From an uncultured Megasphaera sp. (GTDB lineage Bacteria > Bacillota > Negativicutes > Veillonellales > Megasphaeraceae), in NCBI RefSeq assembly GCF_958350005.1, contig NZ_CATWFF010000090.1:1-8542 (forward strand): a stretch of DNA of 8,542 nt. Direction: 5' to 3'. Position numbers and translations under genes: made by a program. Shown here piece after piece: positions 1-4,915 of this stretch; within the stretch, counting starts at the first letter, position 1; each line of letters starts with the position of its first letter. The notes under the pieces are model-generated. The model was not told where the DNA came from, made no database searches, and saw nothing but the letters and a program-made list of their open reading frames with translations.

Positions 1-59
1 ATTATATATAGTCTGACCTATGAAGCGGCGGCATGGGGTGGACTCAATATATATAGAAA
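1..59. other. Upstream non-coding stretch with imperfect dyad
   Basis: No convincing gene is visible here. AT-rich arms near 3-10 and 46-55 (TATATA-type) flank AGTC (10-13) and GACT (41-44), with ACC (16-18) opposite GGT (37-39), so an imperfect stem of about 1-55 can be drawn with a GC-rich loop. It could be the tail of an upstream transcript, a weak hairpin, or chance in AT-rich DNA. It lies upstream of the likely kdpF promoter, so it is probably not part of the kdp mRNA leader. It matches no riboswitch class that I recognise. Confidence 0.25.
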
Positions 60-92
60 TCTTAACGCAATATTAATACAATCTTAACATGC
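60..92 (+). promoter_or_regulatory. Candidate KdpE operator: three 11-bp-phased direct repeats
   Basis: Three heptamers lie exactly 11 bp apart: TCTTAAC at 60-66, TATTAAT at 71-77 and TCTTAAC at 82-88. One-helical-turn phased direct repeats are the usual binding pattern of OmpR/PhoB-family winged-helix regulators, and TTAACA-like cores on 11-bp phasing resemble Bacillus PhoP boxes. The repeats lie about 40 bp upstream of the presumed -10 of kdpF, and the window encodes an OmpR-family regulator (KdpE), so KdpE is the natural candidate ligand. A PhoP-like regulator is the alternative. A T-rich stretch at 104-125, which loosely recalls the T-rich E. coli KdpE site, is a second candidate. Confidence 0.5.
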
Positions 93-130
93 ACCGCGCT
101 ACTCTAACACTATTTTTATTTGCCCTGTAG

Positions 131-136
131 TATGAT
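131..136 (+). promoter_or_regulatory. Probable -10 element of the kdpFABC promoter
   Basis: TATGAT matches the TATAAT consensus at five of six positions and lies 24 bases upstream of the kdpF start codon. No good TTGACA-like hexamer occurs 16-18 bp upstream (bases around 107-114 read CACTAT). That is what an activator-dependent promoter should look like. Initiation would fall near 142-145, leaving a very short leader before the Shine-Dalgarno at 147-152. Confidence 0.45.
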
Positions 137-160
137 AAGAACTCGAAGGAGGGAAATACT

Positions 161-250
161 ATGGACATTATGCTCTATGTAAGTGCCATTGCAGCCATAG
201 TGCTGCTGATTTATTACTTCTATGTGTTGTTAAAGGGGGATGAACAATAA
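161..250 (+). CDS. kdpF: KdpF, small membrane subunit of the K+-transporting ATPase
   Basis: This 29-residue protein has a single hydrophobic segment (about residues 4-24), a short positively charged stretch (LLKG) and an acidic tail ending GDEQ. E. coli KdpF is also 29 residues, hydrophobic, and encoded directly before kdpA. The family is known to sit against KdpA and stabilise the KdpFABC complex in the cytoplasmic membrane. The start ATG follows a near-ideal AGGAGG (147-152) with an 8-base gap. The stop codon overlaps the kdpA start as TAATG, which implies translational coupling. The gene is short enough that automatic annotation often omits it. Identity rests on position, length and composition, because so short a sequence carries little direct homology signal. 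Confidence 0.88.
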   Translation: MDIMLYVSAIAAIVLLIYYFYVLLKGDEQ

Positions 251-2067
251 TGAGTGCAGTAGCTCAGTATATTGTATTCTTAGTCGTTCTCGTCGTCCTT
301 GCCATTCCTCTTGGCAAATATATGGCCAATGCCATGGACGGCAAACGCGTATTTTTAAGTCCAATCTTATCGCCCCTCGAATCCTTGATTTACAAGGTTA
401 CGGGCGTACAGAAAGATGAAGACATGGGTTGGAAAACCTACTTCGTTTCTGTTGTTTGGTTCTTTACCATTGGCTTACTTTTCTTATTCTTTTTCCAGAT
501 CTTCCAGGACAAACTGCCGTTCAATCCGCAGAACATTGAACCCATGAGCTGGCACTTGTCCTTCAACACGGCAGCCAGCTTCGCCACGAACACGAACTGG
601 CAGGCCTACAGCGGTGAAAGCGCTCTGAGTTATTTCTCCCAGTTCATGGGTCTGACAACGCAGAACTTCGTATCCGCTGCTACAGGGATTGCCGTTATGT
701 GGGCTATGATTCGGGCCTTCATCCGGGCGAAGGAAAAAGGCCTGGGCAACTTCTGGGTTGACCTGACCCGCGCAACGGTTTATATTCTCCTTCCGCTGAG
801 CTTCGTTGTTTCCATCGTCCTCTTCTCTCAGGGCGTTGTTCAGAACTTCTCTCCTGCACAGACAGCACGTCTGGTAGAACCGGTTGCTGCTGATGCAGAC
901 GGCAAATGGATCGAAGATGCCCAGATCGACTTGAACACCAATACCGTTACGGTAGACGGTCAGGTCGTTCCTGATGCAACGATCATTACAGAACAGTTTA
1001 TTCCTATGGGCCCGGGCGCCAGCCAGGTTGCTATTAAACAGCTCGGTACGAACGGCGGCGGCTTCATGGGCGTTAACTCCGCTCATCCGCTGGAAAACCC
1101 GAATGCTTTAACCAATATTTTTGAATGTATCGCTTTGCTGCTGATTCCGGCAGGCCTGTGCTTTTCTTTCGGTATTAGCATTAAAAATAAAAAACAGGGC
1201 CGTGCGATTTTCCTGGCTATGTTTATTATGCTGGTTGCTTTCTTAGCCATTGTCGGCTACAACGAACAGGTTGCTACGCCGCAGCTGGCTCATCAGAACC
1301 AGATTGACATCGTTGCTTCCGACACGCAGCCAGGCGGCAACATGGAAGGGAAAGAATCCCGCTTCGGTATTGCTCAGTCCTCGACTTGGGCAACCTTCAC
1401 GACCGCTGCTTCCAACGGCTCCGTCAACTCCATGCACGACAGCTACACTCCGCTGGGCGGCTTGGTTGAAATGTTACAGATGGAATTGGGCGAAGTTGTA
1501 TTCGGCGGCGTAGGCTGCGGCTTCTACGGCATGATTGGTTTCGCTGTCCTGACCGTATTTATTGCCGGCCTGATGGTTGGTCGTACACCTGAATTCCTGA
1601 GCAAGAAAATTGAACCGTATGAAATGAAATGGGCCGTTCTGGTTTGCCTGGCAACACCAATCGGCATTCTGATCGCCAGCGGCATTGCTGCTGTATGGCC
1701 GGGCGTAGACGAAAGCCTGACGAACTCCGGCGCTCATGGTTTCTCTGAATTGCTGTATGCTTATTCTTCTGCCGGCGGCAACAACGGTTCCGCTTTTGCC
1801 GGCTTTAACGCCAATACGCCGTTCCTGAACGTCACCATTGGCCTTACGATGATTTTCGTTCGTCTGCTGCCGATCCTCGGCATCTTGGCTATGTCCGGCA
1901 GCCTGGTTCAGAAGAAAAAGATTGCCGTTACGGCTGGTACGCTGTCGACAACCAATACGATGTTCGTATTCCTTCTGATCTTCATCGTTATTCTGGTCGG
2001 CGCATTGAACTTCTTCCCGGCTCTGTCGTTAGGACCGGTTGCTGAATACTTCAGCATGCACATGTAA
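250..2067 (+). CDS. kdpA: KdpA, potassium-channel-like translocating subunit
   Basis: KdpA is the membrane subunit that selects and binds K+ in the P-type ATPase KdpFABC and belongs to the superfamily of K+ transporters. The 605-residue product (E. coli: 557) shows all four filter loops: TNTNWQ at 113-118, GTNGGG at 266-271, GGVGCGFYG at 419-427 and the SSAGGNNGSAFAG block at 506-518. It also has the conserved MEGKESRFG block (from 365) and a GPVAEY ending. About ten hydrophobic segments are visible. The extra length is mainly an acidic insertion at about 211-251, between VE and PMGP, about 35 residues longer than in E. coli. Loop three has Cys423 where E. coli has Ser, and loop four has Gly510 where E. 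coli has Asn. The start ATG overlaps the kdpF stop, with Shine-Dalgarno AAAGGGGGA (232-240) inside kdpF. Confidence 0.97.
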   Translation: MSAVAQYIVFLVVLVVLAIPLGKYMANAMDGKRVFLSPILSPLESLIYKVTGVQKDEDMGWKTYFVSVVWFFTIGLLFLFFFQIFQDKLPFNPQNIEPMSWHLSFNTAASFATNTNWQAYSGESALSYFSQFMGLTTQNFVSAATGIAVMWAMIRAFIRAKEKGLGNFWVDLTRATVYILLPLSFVVSIVLFSQGVVQNFSPAQTARLVEPVAADADGKWIEDAQIDLNTNTVTVDGQVVPDATIITEQFIPMGPGASQVAIKQLGTNGGGFMGVNSAHPLENPNALTNIFECIALLLIPAGLCFSFGISIKNKKQGRAIFLAMFIMLVAFLAIVGYNEQVATPQLAHQNQIDIVASDTQPGGNMEGKESRFGIAQSSTWATFTTAASNGSVNSMHDSYTPLGGLVEMLQMELGEVVFGGVGCGFYGMIGFAVLTVFIAGLMVGRTPEFLSKKIEPYEMKWAVLVCLATPIGILIASGIAAVWPGVDESLTNSGAHGFSELLYAYSSAGGNNGSAFAGFNANTPFLNVTIGLTMIFVRLLPILGILAMSGSLVQKKKIAVTAGTLSTTNTMFVFLLIFIVILVGALNFFPALSLGPVAEYFSMHM

Positions 2068-2084
2068 GGAGGGAGAGTCTCACT

Positions 2085-4163
2085 ATGGATAAAAATAAAA
2101 CAGCTCTTTCCGATCAGAAAATGGTCATGCGGGCTGTGAAAGATTCCTTTATAAAACTGGATCCCCGCATTCAGACGGAAAACCCCGTTATGTTGCTGGT
2201 ATATGTTTCGGCCGTACTGACGACGATCCTGTGGATCGTATCGTTCGGCGCATCGCCGGCAGAACTGAAAGGCGTATCGACTGGCTACACCTTCGCCATT
2301 GCCGTTATTTTGTGGCTGACCTGCCTGTTTGCCAACTTTGCCGAAGCCATTGCTGAAGGCCGCGGCAAAGCCCAGGCTGATGCACTGCGGGCTGCTAAGA
2401 AGGACGTAAAGGCCTTCAAACTGGAAAGTGCAGACAATAAAGAAAAAGGCACGACTGTATTATCTTGTGATTTGAAAAAAGGCGATATCGTCTACGTCAA
2501 AGCAGGCGAACAGATTCCGGCCGACGGCGAAGTTATCGACGGCGCCGCATCTGTCGACGAATCAGCCATTACCGGTGAATCGGCTCCGGTTATTCGTGAA
2601 AGCGGCGGCGACCGCTCCGCTGTTACGGGCGGCACGAGCCTGACTTCTGACTGGCTGGTCATCCGTGTTACAGCTGATGCAGGCAACTCCTTCCTGGATA
2701 AGATGATTTCCATGGTTGAAGGTGCTAACCGTAAAAAGACGCCGAACGAACTGGCTCTGCAGATTCTGCTCGTATCGTTCTCCATCATTTTCCTGCTCGT
2801 CGTCCTGTCATTGTACACGTACTCTGACTTCTCGGCTAAACAGGCTGAAATGGATAACCCTTCGTCTATCGTTACGCTGGTTGCCCTCCTCGTATGCCTG
2901 GCTCCTACGACGATTGGCGCACTTCTTTCCGCTATCGGTATTGCCGGCATGAGCCGTCTGAACCAGGCTAACGTCCTGGCCATGAGTGGCCGTGCTATTG
3001 AAGCAGCTGGTGACATTGATACGCTGCTCCTCGATAAGACCGGTACCATTACCCTCGGCAACCGCCAGGCTTCTGAATTCTTCCCTGTAAAGGGTATTGA
3101 ACCGCAGAATCTGGCAAGAGCTGCTCAGCTGTCCTCTCTGGCCGATGAAACGCCGGAAGGCCGCAGCATCGTTATTCTGGCTAAAGAAAAATTTGGCCTC
3201 CGCGGCCTGCAGCTGGAAGAACGGAAAATGCACTTCGTTCCCTTTACTGCTAAAACCCGCATGAGCGGCGTTGACTTTGATGGTCACGAAATCCGCAAGG
3301 GCGCAGCTGATGCCATGAAGAACTACGTTCAGGAAAAAGGCCGCGTCTATCCGCAGGAATGTGATGATATTGTACAGCGCATTGCAGAAAAAGGCGGTAC
3401 ACCGCTGGTCGTTGCCGAAGATGGCATCGTACAGGGCGTTGTATACCTGAAAGATATTATTAAAGACGGCATTAAAGAAAAATTTGCTGACCTCCGCAAG
3501 ATGGGGATTAAGACCGTCATGATCACAGGCGATAACCCCATGACTGCTGCAGCTATTGCTGCTGAAGCCGGTGTCGATGATTTCCTGGCTGAAGCTACTC
3601 CGGAAGGCAAACTGGAAATGATCCGCAAGCTGCAGAAAGAAGGCCATCTGGTTGCCATGACTGGCGATGGCACGAACGACGCGCCGGCTCTGGCTCAGGC
3701 AGACGTTGCTGTTGCCATGAACACCGGTACACAGGCTGCTAAGGAAGCAGGCAACATGGTCGACCTCGATTCGTCTCCTACGAAACTGATCGACATCGTT
3801 CACATCGGCAAACAGCTGCTTATGACTCGCGGCAGCTTGACGACGTTCAGTATTGCCAATGACTTGGCAAAATACTTCGCCATCATTCCGTCCCTGTTCA
3901 TTTCCCTCTATCCGGGCCTGGCAGCATTGAATATCATGGGCCTGCATAATCCGCAGAGTGCTATTCTGTCGGCTATTATCTACAATGCCCTGATCATTGT
4001 CGCCCTGATTCCGCTGGCTCTGAAAGGTGTTGCATACCGCGAAGTACCGGCAGGCGAACTGCTTAGCCGCAACTTGCTGATTTACGGGTTAGGTGGTATC
4101 ATCATTCCGTTTATCTGCATTAAAGTTATTGACGTCATCCTTGTAGGATTGGGCTTAGTATAA
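2085..4163 (+). CDS. kdpB: KdpB, P-type ATPase catalytic subunit (potassium-importing)
   Basis: KdpB hydrolyses ATP to drive K+ import through KdpA. The 692-residue product is close to the E. coli length (682) and co-linear with it, offset by ten residues. Visible motifs are the actuator-domain TGES (163-166), CLAPTTIGALL in TM4 with Pro274, phosphorylation motif DKTGTIT with Asp317, nucleotide-binding Phe387, Ser394 and Lys405, MITGDNP (479-485), and the hinge motif TGDGTNDAP with Asp528 and Asp532. The TM5 motif FSIANDLAKYFA carries Asp593 and Lys596, the charged pair characteristic of KdpB. TM1-2, TM3-4 and three C-terminal segments are hydrophobic. No key residue is missing. Ser166 of TGES corresponds to E. 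coli Ser162, whose phosphorylation inhibits the pump. The Shine-Dalgarno AGGAGG (2067-2072) overlaps the kdpA stop, with a rather long 12-base gap to the ATG. Confidence 0.98.
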   Translation: MDKNKTALSDQKMVMRAVKDSFIKLDPRIQTENPVMLLVYVSAVLTTILWIVSFGASPAELKGVSTGYTFAIAVILWLTCLFANFAEAIAEGRGKAQADALRAAKKDVKAFKLESADNKEKGTTVLSCDLKKGDIVYVKAGEQIPADGEVIDGAASVDESAITGESAPVIRESGGDRSAVTGGTSLTSDWLVIRVTADAGNSFLDKMISMVEGANRKKTPNELALQILLVSFSIIFLLVVLSLYTYSDFSAKQAEMDNPSSIVTLVALLVCLAPTTIGALLSAIGIAGMSRLNQANVLAMSGRAIEAAGDIDTLLLDKTGTITLGNRQASEFFPVKGIEPQNLARAAQLSSLADETPEGRSIVILAKEKFGLRGLQLEERKMHFVPFTAKTRMSGVDFDGHEIRKGAADAMKNYVQEKGRVYPQECDDIVQRIAEKGGTPLVVAEDGIVQGVVYLKDIIKDGIKEKFADLRKMGIKTVMITGDNPMTAAAIAAEAGVDDFLAEATPEGKLEMIRKLQKEGHLVAMTGDGTNDAPALAQADVAVAMNTGTQAAKEAGNMVDLDSSPTKLIDIVHIGKQLLMTRGSLTTFSIANDLAKYFAIIPSLFISLYPGLAALNIMGLHNPQSAILSAIIYNALIIVALIPLALKGVAYREVPAGELLSRNLLIYGLGGIIIPFICIKVIDVILVGLGLV

Positions 4164-4179
4164 GAAAGGTGAGAGTGAT

Positions 4180-4782
4180 ATGCGAATTTTTAGAACAGCC
4201 TTATTACAGGTTATTTTCTTTACCGTCTTCTGCGGGTTCATCTATACAGTGGTTATGACCGGTATTGCTCAGGCCTTGTTCCCGAGCACGGCAAACGGTT
4301 CCATGATCGAAGTCAACGGCGTCAAATACGGCAGTGCCTTACTGGGCCAGAACTTCAGCAGCAACCGTCATATGTGGGGCCGTATTACGAACGTCGACGT
4401 ATCTACATATACGGATAAAGACGGCAATGCTCTGGCTTACGGCATTCCGTCCAACCTCAGCCCGGCCAGTGAAGACTATCAGAAACTTATTTCTGAACGG
4501 ATTGAAAAAATCCATAAAGCCAATCCGGAACAGGGCGACAAACCCATTCCTGTTGACTTGGTTACTAACTCCGGCAGTGGTCTGGACCCTGATATTTCCC
4601 TGGCTGCTGCACAGTACCAGGTACCTCGCCTGGCCCGGGAAAACAACATGAGTGAAGATGCAGTAAATAAAATTATTGCAGCCTGCACCAACCCGAAAAC
4701 GTTGGGATTCTTCGGTGAAACGACGGTTAATGTCCTGAAAGTCAATCTGATGCTGGACGGCGTTCTTTCTCCGCAGGGATAA
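4180..4782 (+). CDS. kdpC: KdpC, K+-transporting ATPase subunit C
   Basis: KdpC is the single-pass membrane subunit that associates with KdpA/KdpB and supports the pump's function and apparent ATP affinity. The 200-residue product (E. coli: 190) has one N-terminal membrane segment at about residues 7-31. A soluble domain follows with the family blocks ANGSMI, GSALLGQNF, the NL-S-AS region, ANPEQGDKPIPVDLVTNSGSGLDPDIS, QVPRLAREN and VNVLKVNLMLD. These align along the whole E. coli protein. The ATG is preceded by AAAGGTGAG (4165-4173) and starts 16 bases after the kdpB stop, so the gene belongs to the kdpFABC transcript. It is the last gene before the intergenic terminator. Confidence 0.96.
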   Translation: MRIFRTALLQVIFFTVFCGFIYTVVMTGIAQALFPSTANGSMIEVNGVKYGSALLGQNFSSNRHMWGRITNVDVSTYTDKDGNALAYGIPSNLSPASEDYQKLISERIEKIHKANPEQGDKPIPVDLVTNSGSGLDPDISLAAAQYQVPRLARENNMSEDAVNKIIAACTNPKTLGFFGETTVNVLKVNLMLDGVLSPQG

Positions 4783-4793
4783 GGCCAGAGGAA

Positions 4794-4821
4794 TTGCCAA
4801 TTTGCACAATTTGTATATAAT
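4794..4821 (+). promoter_or_regulatory. Sigma-A-type promoter upstream of kdpD
   Basis: TTGCCA (4794-4799, five of six to TTGACA) is followed after 16 bp by a perfect TATAAT (4816-4821). A second perfect TATAAT overlaps at 4821-4826, but its spacing from the same -35 is 21 bp, so the first is preferred. The surrounding sequence is very AT-rich. Initiation would fall near 4827-4832, just ahead of the terminator stem that begins at 4845. This suggests that kdpDE is transcribed independently of kdpFABC, but any transcript from here must first pass the terminator. Confidence 0.6.
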
Positions 4822-4844
4822 ATAATATAGAAGTTTCAGTTCCC

Positions 4845-4891
4845 AAGGACTGTATATAGCGGAATTCACAGCGATATACAGTCCTTTTTTT
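4845..4891 (+). terminator. Intrinsic terminator/attenuator between kdpC and kdpD
   Basis: A perfect 13-bp stem is formed by AAGGACTGTATAT (4845-4857) and its exact reverse complement at 4874-4886. Two further G-C pairs are possible in the 16-base loop (4859-4860 with 4871-4872). The 3' arm runs into seven consecutive T (4885-4891). This is a textbook rho-independent terminator. It lies 62 bases after the kdpC stop and 24 bases before the likely kdpD start. It should reduce readthrough from the pump genes into kdpDE, and it also lies downstream of the promoter at 4794-4821. Confidence 0.9.
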
Positions 4892-4900
4892 GAAATGGAT

Positions 4901-4907
4901 AAAGGGG
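4901..4907 (+). promoter_or_regulatory. Ribosome binding site that decides the kdpD start
   Basis: AAAGGGG lies 8 bases before the ATG at 4916. Two other in-frame ATGs are less likely: the one at 4895 follows directly on the terminator T-tract with no Shine-Dalgarno, and the one at 4910 is only 2 bases from this site. The start at 4916 is therefore preferred. Confidence 0.7.
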
Positions 4908-4915
4908 AAATGATA

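Noticed and set aside
1..160. A c-di-AMP (ydaO-type) or other riboswitch upstream of kdpF
   Set aside because: The space between the probable -10 (131-136) and the kdpF start is too short for an aptamer, and no conserved riboswitch core is recognisable in 1-130.
2808..3947. 379-codon open frame on the minus strand inside kdpB
   Set aside because: It is fully antisense to a gene with every KdpB motif intact, its product shows no recognisable domain, and it lies in a shadow frame of a biased coding sequence.
4849..4882. ACTGTATAT ... ATATACAGT resembles the two halves of a LexA-type box
   Set aside because: The half-sites are separated by a 16-base loop rather than being contiguous, and they form the arms of an obvious intrinsic terminator with a seven-T tail.
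4895..4915. kdpD start at the first in-frame ATG (4895)
   Set aside because: That codon follows directly on the terminator T-tract and has no Shine-Dalgarno, whereas the ATG at 4916 has AAAGGGG at ideal spacing.
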